Source of the DNA: Acidovorax sp. YS12
GTDB lineage: Bacteria; Pseudomonadota; Gammaproteobacteria; Burkholderiales; Burkholderiaceae_C
Reading direction: 5' to 3'
NCBI GenBank assembly: GCA_021496925.1
Contig: CP053916.1
Span: forward strand, 1-48,770
Length of the DNA: 48,770 nucleotides
The position numbers were made by a program, and so were the translations under genes. The notes beneath the pieces were generated by a model. That model was not told the origin of the DNA and ran no database searches. It saw nothing but the letters and a program-made list of their open reading frames with translations. The number at the start of each line of letters is the position of its first letter. The first letter of the stretch is position 1. Positions 38,841 through 46,075 of the stretch are shown here, in pieces.

Positions 38841-39269
38841 TCATCCATCCAAGCCAGCCGAATCCAGCGCAACCGTGATGCTGGACAGCGAGCCACCGAC
38901 CTGCATGGCGTCGGCGATGGCGCGAACCAGCTTCTCCCAGCGTTCCATCGCCTGCGCCTTGGACACCGGCCGCGCGTCCTCCGGGACGGGCGGGGTGTGC
39001 ATGTAGTACGACTTGATGAACAGCTCTTGCACGGTCATGAGCACCTGCATTTCGTTCCGCATGCGGCGCACCTCCCGGTGCATGGATTTGAAGCTACCGG
39101 CCTGGCGCTTCTCGAAATCGACCAGCAGGCGGTGGAACTCATCGCCCTTGATGTACTGCCGCGTCGCCTCGCGGAACAGGTCGGGCACAGACCAGCCGCG
39201 CGCCTTGGCGGCCTCTTCGATCTGCGCCTGAAAGTCATCGTCACAGCGGACGCCGTACTGCTTGCCCAT
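38841..39269 (-). CDS. MobC/TraJ-like relaxosome accessory protein
   Basis: 142 residues from the ATG at 39269. An N-terminal ribbon-helix-helix pattern (KQYGVRCDDDFQAQIEEAAK, then GWSVPDLFREATRQYI) and a long helix (MHREVRRMRNEMQVLMTVQE) match MobC/TraJ-type DNA-binding accessory proteins that bind oriT and recruit the relaxase. It stands between the relaxase gene and the probable oriT, the usual arrangement. It may also repress its own promoter. Confidence 0.82.
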   Translation of the reverse strand: MGKQYGVRCDDDFQAQIEEAAKARGWSVPDLFREATRQYIKGDEFHRLLVDFEKRQAGSFKSMHREVRRMRNEMQVLMTVQELFIKSYYMHTPPVPEDARPVSKAQAMERWEKLVRAIADAMQVGGSLSSITVALDSAGLDG

Positions 39270-39296
39270 GTGTGGTTTGCCTTCAAAGTGGGTTAG

Positions 39297-39359
39297 GCGG
39301 TATCGCCAGATACCCAAAATACTACCTACGATACCGCAAAAAAGCAAGCACAGGCTTGC
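39297..39359. other. oriT: Probable oriT region
   Basis: Clustered inverted repeats lie just upstream of the MobC-like gene: GCGGTATCG (39297-39305) with CGATACCGC (39329-39337), the inner GGTATC/GATACC at 39299-39314, and GCAAGC/GCTTGC at 39344-39359. An AT-rich stretch with A6 and TAAAATATGACA follows. Location and structure fit an oriT. The nic site could not be assigned from sequence. Confidence 0.65.
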
Positions 39360-39469
39360 ACTTGCGGGTAAAATATGACATCATCGCTACCGTTCTTTAT
39401 GTTCCACTACTGAGGGTTGGCGATTGTGGCTTGGTGGTTTCCGACAAGCGCCAACCGAGTTGCTTGGGG

Positions 39470-39495
39470 CTGGATTTCCGCGCGCGGAAATCCAG
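39470..39495. repeat. 26-bp perfect palindrome with TTTCCGCGCGCGGAAA core
   Basis: The core is extended symmetrically by CTGGA on the left and TCCAG on the right. It lies beyond oriT, before a small possible ORF. Confidence 0.8.
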
Positions 39496-39529
39496 CGACT
39501 TCGGGGTTTCCGGTTTTCAGGGAGTTGCG

Positions 39530-39709
39530 ATGAACAGACAGACGCGAGCGGCTGGCGTGAAGAGCCGCACCGGGCACGGTGCGGTGGGCAGTGATCCTGT
39601 CGTGCTGCGCATCGACAGGGGCGGCAAAGGCCGGGCTTTGCCCGAGCCTTTGCCGGTGGTCATGGGTCTGTTCAGGGCCACAGGCGCGGCCCCTGGAAGG
39701 GATGCCTGA
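39530..39709 (+). CDS. Possible small ORF next to oriT
   Basis: 59 residues (NRQTRAAGVKSRTGHGAVGS...), with AGGGAGTTGCG before the ATG. Basic start, Gly/Pro-rich remainder. No family and no partner. The stretch also contains short inverted GC repeats, so it may be structured non-coding DNA instead. Confidence 0.35.
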   Translation: MNRQTRAAGVKSRTGHGAVGSDPVVLRIDRGGKGRALPEPLPVVMGLFRATGAAPGRDA

Positions 39710-39761
39710 CCGGCTACGATGCCCGGTCAGTTCAGGGGAAGGGAAGAACTAGAACGATGAG

Positions 39762-39781
39762 AATTTCCGCGCGCGGAAATT
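39762..39781. repeat. 20-bp perfect palindrome with TTTCCGCGCGCGGAAA core
   Basis: Core flanked by AA and TT; third member of the set around the mobilisation genes, located 48 bases before the end of the primase gene. Confidence 0.78.
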
Positions 39782-39795
39782 TCAGAGGGCAGGGG

Positions 39796-39825
39796 GCTTA
39801 TCCGCGCCGCCCCGACGGGGCGGGA
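39796..39825 (-). other. GC hairpin after the primase gene
   Basis: CCGCCCC/GGGGCGG with a four-base loop, with TTTTCCCG on its 5' side when read on the minus strand. It is a variant of the T-run hairpin repeat family in the opposite orientation. Confidence 0.55.
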
Positions 39826-39828
39826 AAA

Positions 39829-40716
39829 TTAAGTCAGGCCCCGGCCTTTGGCACGCTCGGCGGCCTTGGCGATGGTGCGGTCGATGTAATCGCGCTGCCG
39901 GGCCTCGCTGCCTTTGTGCGTCAGGTCGCGGGTGCGAAGCGCCTGCTCGATGGCCCCTGCCCCGACGCCCTTGGACAGCGCGTAAGTCGCGTAGGCCAGG
40001 TCGGCGCGGTGGTCATCGCTGCCGTAGGCCGGATTGCGGCGGAAGTCGTCGATGGTCTTGAGCGAGCGGCCGGCCTGGGGCTGGACGGGCGCGGCCTGCT
40101 CGTACTGCTTGCGCCGGGCCTGCTCATCCGCCAGGCGCTGGTCGTGCTGTTGGCGCACGCCGTCGATGAACTCGGCGGCGTGGCCGTAGACCTGGCCGCT
40201 GGCACCGTGCAGGCGCACGAATGGGAACAGCCCGTTCGGCTGACGGTGCTTGTCCTTGCAGTTGGTGAAGCCAGCCAGGCGGCCGAAGTGCCGCCAGTCG
40301 GCAGAGCCGGGGTCGCCACCGTAGCGCGTCGCCAGCTCACGCGCGGCCTCGGTGGAAATGGCTGTGGGCAGCTTCTCGGTGCCCGAGTGCTTGACCCACG
40401 CCTGGAAGTTGCGCGGGCTGGTTTCGGTGAGCACGGCGGGCGTGAAGCCGTCGCGCTCCATCTGCTTGACCGCCTGCGCGGTCAAGTCATCCACCAGGGT
40501 AAGGCCATGCTCGCCGTGCGGGCGGATGTAGATGTGGTTGCCCTGCATGTTCTGGTGTTTGAGGTAGGGAACCGACCGCAGGACGGTTTCCTTGTCCCAG
40601 GTCTTGATAAGCATGCGCTCGGCCTTGGCGTCGAAAACGCCGACCTCGAACACGTCACAGCCCATTGCCTCGACCTGCCGCGTGACGGCTTCGGTGGTGA
40701 TGTCTCTTCGTTGCAT
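39829..40716 (-). CDS. RepB-type DNA primase
   Basis: 295 residues from the ATG at 40716, which has GGGAGCTGCA before it. MQGNHIYIRPHGEHGLTLVD, then AVLTETSPRNFQAWVKHSG and RHFGRLAGFTNCKDKHRQ mark the RepB primase catalytic domain also found fused to or beside relaxases. The C-terminal 100 residues are helical and charged. It would prime the complementary strand after transfer. It shares a divergent promoter/operator region with the virB operon. Confidence 0.87.
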   Translation of the reverse strand: MQRRDITTEAVTRQVEAMGCDVFEVGVFDAKAERMLIKTWDKETVLRSVPYLKHQNMQGNHIYIRPHGEHGLTLVDDLTAQAVKQMERDGFTPAVLTETSPRNFQAWVKHSGTEKLPTAISTEAARELATRYGGDPGSADWRHFGRLAGFTNCKDKHRQPNGLFPFVRLHGASGQVYGHAAEFIDGVRQQHDQRLADEQARRKQYEQAAPVQPQAGRSLKTIDDFRRNPAYGSDDHRADLAYATYALSKGVGAGAIEQALRTRDLTHKGSEARQRDYIDRTIAKAAERAKGRGLT

Positions 40717-40731
40717 TGCAGCTCCCATTGC

Positions 40732-40789
40732 TTGCTCGTGTATGATGGAGTGTGATATAAATGTATCACGCCGAGCTTAGGACGGTCAA
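40732..40789. promoter_or_regulatory. Divergent promoter and operator between primase and virB operon
   Basis: The operator GTGATATAAATGTATCAC lies at 40752-40769. Rightward: TTGCTC (40732-40737), 18 bases, TATAAA (40756-40761) for virB11. Leftward: TTGACC, 18 bases, TACATT for the primase. Both -10 boxes overlap the operator, so one repressor would silence channel and primase together. Confidence 0.8.
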
Positions 40790-40794
40790 AACGT

Positions 40795-41844
40795 ATGTCA
40801 AAACATGAAACCAGAAAGCGGCTTGAGGAAAAACTGACGCGCGAGTGCGGCAGTGTTTTCATGCAAGCCCTGCGTGACCCCGCAGTCATTGAAATCATGC
40901 TCAACCCGGACGGCAAGCTATGGCTTGACAAGGCCGGCGAGGGCATGATTTTCACCGGATACGAAATGCCCCGGTCAGTCGCCGAAAGCATGCTAGGCAC
41001 TTGCGCAAGCATGCTGGAGACGGCCATCACGGCCGACAACCCGATTCTTGAGGGTGAGTTTCCGCTTGACGGCTCCCGCCTCGAAGGGCTGTATCCCCCT
41101 ATCGTTACCGGCCCGGCCTTCGCCATCCGCAAGAAGGCCACCAAGATTTTCACCCTGGACGAGTACAAGGCGCGCGGCATCATCCGCCCGCTGAACCGCG
41201 AGCTGCTGGCAAGCATCAGCGCCCGCCATGTCGAGGACACCATCCTTTTCGATCACCCCGTGGACGCGCTGCGCGCAGCCATCAGGTCGCGCAAGAACGT
41301 CCTGGTGGTCGGCGGCACGGGGTCGGGCAAGACGACGCTCTCCAATGGGCTGCTTGCCGAGTTTCCCGTCATCTGCCCCGGCGACCGGGTGGTGACGATT
41401 GAGGACACCCGCGAACTTCAAGTCGCGGTTGAAAACATCGTCTCTTTGCGCACGTCGGAGACGGTGAGCATGCAGCGTCTGCTGCGGGCCACGATGCGCC
41501 TGCGGCCTGACCGAATCATTGTTGGCGAAGTTAGAGGAGGAGAAGCCCTTGCGTTATTGAAAGCCTGGAACACCGGCCACCCTGGAGGGGTGGCAACTCT
41601 GCACGCGGATTCGGCCTACGGCGGGCTGATTCGTCTCGAACAGCTCATTGAAGAGAACGCAGGCATCACGGCCAATCCCAAGATGATCGCGGAAGCGGTC
41701 GGCCTGATTGTGTTCATTGAGCGTGTCAATGCCGAACCCGGCCGCATGGTCACGGAAATCGTCAAGGTCAACGGCTTCCATGACGGCCACTACCAACTTG
41801 AACCCGTCACTCACATTAAGGAGTTACTACATGAAATCGCTTAA
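40795..41844 (+). CDS. virB11: VirB11/TrbB-like secretion ATPase
   Basis: 349 residues. Walker A GGTGSGKTT near 175, the Asp box (VTIEDTRELQ), RPDRIIVGEVRGGEAL (Walker B) and GGVATLHADSAYGGLIRLEQ (His box) are all present. It forms a hexamer at the inner membrane and powers pilus assembly and transfer. It is the first gene of the operon, as trbB is in IncP, not the last as in Agrobacterium. Its end overlaps virB2 by 14 bases. Confidence 0.95.
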   Translation: MSKHETRKRLEEKLTRECGSVFMQALRDPAVIEIMLNPDGKLWLDKAGEGMIFTGYEMPRSVAESMLGTCASMLETAITADNPILEGEFPLDGSRLEGLYPPIVTGPAFAIRKKATKIFTLDEYKARGIIRPLNRELLASISARHVEDTILFDHPVDALRAAIRSRKNVLVVGGTGSGKTTLSNGLLAEFPVICPGDRVVTIEDTRELQVAVENIVSLRTSETVSMQRLLRATMRLRPDRIIVGEVRGGEALALLKAWNTGHPGGVATLHADSAYGGLIRLEQLIEENAGITANPKMIAEAVGLIVFIERVNAEPGRMVTEIVKVNGFHDGHYQLEPVTHIKELLHEIA

Positions 41845-42169
41845 CACCCGCAAGGTCGTCAACGTCGCCTTGATGGCTGGCCTGGCCCTGCTGGCTTGCA
41901 AGTCGGCTATGGCCGGCACCGGGCCTGACATGCCCTGGGATTCCGGCCTCGACAAGCTGGTGAAGAACCTGACCGGCAAGACCGCCCTGGCCATCGGCGT
42001 GCTTGCCATGTTCGCCGCCGCCGCCGCACTCGTGTTCGGCGGAGAAATGTCCGAGTTCACGCGCCGCATCATCCTGATGATTCTGGCCGTGGCCCTGATG
42101 GTGTCGGGCGCGTCGCTGCTCAACATCTTCTTCGGCATCTCGGGTGCGCTGATTCCTCTGGTGGCCTGA
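41831..42169 (+). CDS. virB2: VirB2/TrbC-like pilin
   Basis: 112 residues. A long signal peptide (VNVALMAGLALLACKSAMAG) is followed by two transmembrane helices (KTALAIGVLAMFAAAAALVF; IILMILAVALMVSGASLLNI), the pilin layout. The start overlaps virB11. A TraF-like peptidase gene on the plasmid raises the possibility that the pilin is trimmed and made circular as in RP4. Confidence 0.9.
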   Translation: MKSLNTRKVVNVALMAGLALLACKSAMAGTGPDMPWDSGLDKLVKNLTGKTALAIGVLAMFAAAAALVFGGEMSEFTRRIILMILAVALMVSGASLLNIFFGISGALIPLVA

Positions 42170-42172
42170 GAT

Positions 42173-42484
42173 ATGGACGAACCACGCCGTATCCCTATCC
42201 ACCGGAGTCTGAACCGCCCGAACCTGTTGCTTGGCGGCGACCGCGAGCTGGTCTTGATGACCATGCTTTGCGCCGCGATGGTCGGCTTTACTGCCTCGTC
42301 GCTGCTGCAATTGGGTATCGGCGTGGTGTTGTGGCTGGCCGTGCATGCCGGCCTGGTGCAAATGGCGAAGTCCGACCCGAACATGCGCGACGTGTACGTG
42401 CGCCATGTGAAGTACCGGCCCTTCTACTCCGCGCGCACCGGGCTGGACAGCAAGCCGCTCCAAGCTCCTGAATGGAAAGACTGA
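42173..42484 (+). CDS. virB3: VirB3-like inner-membrane protein
   Basis: 103 residues. RIPIHRSLNRPNLLLGGDRE precedes a hydrophobic hairpin of two helices near 28-62 (LMTMLCAAMVGFTASSLLQL...VVLWLAVHAGLVQM), then a short cytoplasmic tail with RHVKYRPFYSART. VirB3 works with VirB4 in pilus assembly. It lies one base from virB4. Confidence 0.92.
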   Translation: MDEPRRIPIHRSLNRPNLLLGGDRELVLMTMLCAAMVGFTASSLLQLGIGVVLWLAVHAGLVQMAKSDPNMRDVYVRHVKYRPFYSARTGLDSKPLQAPEWKD

Positions 42485-42485
42485 C

Positions 42486-44945
42486 ATGCTGAACCTTCGT
42501 GAATACCGAAACACGGTGCGCGGCCTGCCCGACGTGCTGAATTTCGCGTTAGAGCCGGAGGACGGAATCATCCAGACAAAGAGCGGTGGCTTGCTCGCAT
42601 GCTGGTACTTCCGAGGTCGTGATACGGGCAGCTCGACGCACGCCGAGCTGGCCTCTATCTCAACCAGGCTCAACGCGATTCTGTGCCTGCTGGGCGAAGG
42701 CTGGATGCTCCATGCGGACGCCATCCGACGCCCAGCGAACAACTACCCCGAGCGGGGTTCCTTCCCCGACCGCACGACGTTGATAATCGACGAAGAGCGG
42801 CGACAGCAGTTCAAGCTGGAAGGCGCGCATTACGAAACCTTCTACGGTCTGACACTGACCTATCACCCGCCAAAGAAAGTTCGGCAGCGGGTGGCCGACT
42901 TCATGTACGAAGGCGGCAACCACACGGGCGAGGGCCTGGCCGACCGCATCCTTGCGCAATTCCGCAAGACCATCGACGACTTCGAGAGCGTATTCAGCGG
43001 CCTTTTCCCGGCTCGCCGGATGCGGGGCATCAAGGGCGTCGATGACTTCGGCCGGGAATACGTGATGGATGAACAGCTCCAGTACCTGGAGTATTGCGTC
43101 AGCGGCCAGCAGCGGCCGGTGCGCTTGCCATCCATTCCCATGTACTTGGACGCCGTTATCGGCGGCCATGAGTTCGTCGGCGGCAATGAGCCGAAGGTGG
43201 GCGACAAGTGGATTAAGGTCGTTGCCCTGGACGGCTTCGCCCAGGAGAGCTACCCCGGCATTCTCAACACCCTGGATGACCTGGCGGTGGAATACCGTTG
43301 GTCTACCCGGTTCATCTTCTATGAACCGTACCGGGCCAAGAAGATGCTTGACAGCATCCGCAAAAAGTGGTCGCAAAAGCAGCGCGGGCTGAAAGACCAG
43401 GTGCTGAACACCTCGAAAGGCCCGGTTGACCTCGACGCCCTCGCCATGACGGCGGACGTTGAGGCCGCCATGAGCGAAGCCGAAAGCAACCTGGTCAAGT
43501 TCGGCAATTACACGTCGGTCGTCGTGCTCATGAACGATGACTATGACGTGGTGCAAGAGGACGCGCGCAAGGTCGTCAAGGCCATCATGAACGCCGGCTA
43601 CGGCGCTCGTGTGGAAGGGCCGAACGCGGTGGAAGCCTACCTTGGCTCCATCCCCGGCCATCATCGCCAGAACGTGCGGCGGCCGCTACTGCACACATTG
43701 AACCTGTCCGACATGCTGCCCATTACGTCGATTTGGGCCGGCCTGGAGCACAACCCCTGCGACTTCTACCCGAAGAACTCGCCGGCACTGTGCTATGCGG
43801 CCACGACGGGTTCGACACCCTTTCGGGTGAACCTGCACGTCGGCGACGTGGGCCACACGCTCTTGCTCGGCAAGACGGGCGGCGGTAAATCCACGGCGCT
43901 GACCTTCAAGATGGCCCAGCACTTCCGGTATCCGCGCGCCCAGGTGTTTGCCTTCGACAAGGGCTATTCGGCCTTCGTGCTGACGAAGGCGGCCGGTGGC
44001 GATCACTACGACATCGGCGGCGAGCATTCCCAGCTCGCGTTTTGTCCGCTGGGCGGGATGAAGCATGAAAGCGACGTGACATGGGGCGTGGGCTGGGTCG
44101 AAGACCTTTTGCGCTTCCAGGGCCTGGATGTCGGCTCGACTGTCACCAAGACCATCACCCAGGCCGTGCAACAACACGCGAACGCGGAGATTCACGAGGG
44201 CGCAATTCCTTCGCTGACGAACTTCGTGGCCCGCGTGCAAAGCACCGAGCTGCGCACGGCCCTGGAGCCGTACACCATCGCAGGCACGATGGGCCACTTG
44301 CTCGACGCCGAGACGGACGGGCTGCGCTACGGGCGCTTTCAGACCTTCGAGCTGGAACACCTCTTGGACATGGGCGAGAAGAACTACGCGCCCGTGTTGC
44401 TCTACCTGTTCCGGCAGATAGAAAAGCGTCTGACGGGTGCGCCGACCCTGGTGCCGATTGACGAAGCCTGGATGGCCTTGATGGTCGAAATGTTCCGCGA
44501 CAAGGTGGCCGACTGGCTGCGTACTTGGCGGAAGAAGAACGCGGCCATCATCTTGGCGACGCAGAACATTTCGGATGCCCTCAATAGCCCGCTGCGCGAC
44601 GTGCTGCTGGCGAACTGCCCGACGAAGATTCTGCTGCCGAATCCCGATGCCAACACGTCCACGTTCCTGTCGATCTACCGCGACATCGGGCTGAACGAGC
44701 GGGAAATCGACATCCTGGCGAACGCCACGGAGAAGCGGCAGTACTACTACACCTCGCCGCTGGGGCGTCGGCTCTACAGCTACGGGTTCGGCCAGGTCGC
44801 GCTTTCGTTCATCGGCGCGAGCGGCCAGGACGACATCAAGCTGGCTCGCCAGTTGATGAACTCGCACGGGGAGACGTGGCCGGCCGAATGGCTGCGGCAT
44901 CGCGGCCTCGGCGAGTGGTCGGACTACTGGATGAACGTTCAATAA
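42486..44945 (+). CDS. virB4: VirB4-like secretion ATPase
   Basis: 819 residues, full length for the family. The N-terminal domain contains RGRDTGSSTHAELASISTRL. The C-terminal ATPase has Walker A GKTGGGKST near 461 and Walker B PTLVPIDEAWMAL near 652, followed by AAIILATQNISDALNSPLRD. It is the largest channel ATPase and drives pilin extraction and substrate transfer. A transfer operator sits immediately after its stop codon. Confidence 0.95.
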   Translation: MLNLREYRNTVRGLPDVLNFALEPEDGIIQTKSGGLLACWYFRGRDTGSSTHAELASISTRLNAILCLLGEGWMLHADAIRRPANNYPERGSFPDRTTLIIDEERRQQFKLEGAHYETFYGLTLTYHPPKKVRQRVADFMYEGGNHTGEGLADRILAQFRKTIDDFESVFSGLFPARRMRGIKGVDDFGREYVMDEQLQYLEYCVSGQQRPVRLPSIPMYLDAVIGGHEFVGGNEPKVGDKWIKVVALDGFAQESYPGILNTLDDLAVEYRWSTRFIFYEPYRAKKMLDSIRKKWSQKQRGLKDQVLNTSKGPVDLDALAMTADVEAAMSEAESNLVKFGNYTSVVVLMNDDYDVVQEDARKVVKAIMNAGYGARVEGPNAVEAYLGSIPGHHRQNVRRPLLHTLNLSDMLPITSIWAGLEHNPCDFYPKNSPALCYAATTGSTPFRVNLHVGDVGHTLLLGKTGGGKSTALTFKMAQHFRYPRAQVFAFDKGYSAFVLTKAAGGDHYDIGGEHSQLAFCPLGGMKHESDVTWGVGWVEDLLRFQGLDVGSTVTKTITQAVQQHANAEIHEGAIPSLTNFVARVQSTELRTALEPYTIAGTMGHLLDAETDGLRYGRFQTFELEHLLDMGEKNYAPVLLYLFRQIEKRLTGAPTLVPIDEAWMALMVEMFRDKVADWLRTWRKKNAAIILATQNISDALNSPLRDVLLANCPTKILLPNPDANTSTFLSIYRDIGLNEREIDILANATEKRQYYYTSPLGRRLYSYGFGQVALSFIGASGQDDIKLARQLMNSHGETWPAEWLRHRGLGEWSDYWMNVQ

Positions 44946-44946
44946 C

Positions 44947-44964
44947 GTGATACATTTATATCAC
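44947..44964 (+). promoter_or_regulatory. Transfer operator between virB4 and virB5
   Basis: GTGATACATTTATATCAC, the reverse complement of the 31391/40752 sites. It lies between the virB4 stop and the AAAGGAGTAAGG ribosome site of virB5, so the second half of the operon may have its own controlled start. Confidence 0.8.
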
Positions 44965-44984
44965 TCTTAAAGGAGTAAGGAACC

Positions 44985-45737
44985 ATGCGCAAGTTTGTCA
45001 GTGCTGTTGTTGTCGTCTCGATGCTCACCGGCCCGCTGGCCGTGGCACCGGCCCACGCCTCCGGCGCGGTGGCCGGGGCGACCGAAATCACGCAGATCGC
45101 CAATAACGTCGAGCTGGTCACGTCGGTGGCCCAGCAGGCGCAGCAGCTCTCCTACGACATCAAGTCGTATCTGGAGATCGTCGAGCAGTACAAGAACATG
45201 GTCACGAACACGCTCAACATCCCGAACCAGATTTGGTCGAACGTGCAGAACGACCTGAGTTCGCTGGCGTCGGTGGTGAAGCAGGGCCAGGCCCTGGCGT
45301 ACTCGGCCGAGAACATCGGCGACCTGTTCAAGCAAAAGTACCCCGGCTTCAAGAAAACCGACGACTTCAAGGCCGACTATCGCAAGTGGTCGGCGACGGT
45401 GATGGATTCGATCAAGGGCAGCCTCCAGGCTGCGAACTTGCAATCCAGCCAGTTCGCCACCGAAGAGGGCACCCTGGCACAGCTCCGCTCGATGTCGGCG
45501 AGCAACCAGGGCCGCCTGCAAGCCATCCAGACGGGCAACCAGATCGCCGTCGAGACGGCGACGCAGATGCAGAAGCTGCGCAGCCTGATGATGGCCCAAA
45601 TGCAGGCGCAGAACGCCTACATGGCCGCCCAGGAACAGAAGGATTCCACCCGCAAGGCCGGGGCGGAAGCCATCATGCCGTCGAAGAAGGCCGGTGACGG
45701 CAAGACCTACGAAGGCTTTAAGGGAGGCTCCCTGTAA
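44985..45737 (+). CDS. virB5: VirB5/TrbJ-like pilus-associated protein
   Basis: 250 residues. A signal peptide (RKFVSAVVVVSMLTGPLAVA, cut after AHA) is followed by a long helical bundle (YLEIVEQYKNMVTNTLNIPN; QTGNQIAVETATQMQKLRSL), as in TrbJ/VirB5 adhesin-like pilus tip proteins. The C-terminus KTYEGFKGGSL closely matches the end of the next gene product. Its stop overlaps the next start (TAATG). Confidence 0.9.
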   Translation: MRKFVSAVVVVSMLTGPLAVAPAHASGAVAGATEITQIANNVELVTSVAQQAQQLSYDIKSYLEIVEQYKNMVTNTLNIPNQIWSNVQNDLSSLASVVKQGQALAYSAENIGDLFKQKYPGFKKTDDFKADYRKWSATVMDSIKGSLQAANLQSSQFATEEGTLAQLRSMSASNQGRLQAIQTGNQIAVETATQMQKLRSLMMAQMQAQNAYMAAQEQKDSTRKAGAEAIMPSKKAGDGKTYEGFKGGSL

Positions 45738-46075
45738 TGCGCCGCAACGCCATCCGTTACACGGTGGCGGCCTTGTTGGTCGGGCTTCTGGCTGCTTGCG
45801 GCCAGAAACCCGACGAGGGCAAGCCGGCCCCGGAGAGCAAGCCCGATTCATCGGGCTTCACGGTTCCAGACAAAGAGCTGGGCCTCGACTACTACCGCGC
45901 CAATTTCGACCAGGTGCAGCCGACCATTGACTGGTGCCGTGGCAACGGCCCCGACAAGCGCACGGCCGCGCAAGACCGGAATTGCAAGGCTGCATCGCAC
46001 GCCAAGATGGCCCCCAAGAAACCGGGCAGCGAGGCGAAGCAGTACGAAGGCTTCAAGGGGGGCACGCTTAAATGA
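45737..46075 (+). CDS. Entry-exclusion-like (EexN) lipoprotein
   Basis: 112 residues. The lipobox VGLLAAC places the lipid on Cys21. The mature part has DYYRANFDQVQPTIDWCRGN and RNCKAASHAKM, matching the C...C spacing of EexN entry-exclusion lipoproteins that sit between virB5 and virB6. It would reduce entry of related plasmids. The tail (KQYEGFKGGTLK) repeats the end of VirB5, and the bases encoding GFKGG double as the ribosome site for virB6. Confidence 0.82.
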   Translation: MRRNAIRYTVAALLVGLLAACGQKPDEGKPAPESKPDSSGFTVPDKELGLDYYRANFDQVQPTIDWCRGNGPDKRTAAQDRNCKAASHAKMAPKKPGSEAKQYEGFKGGTLK

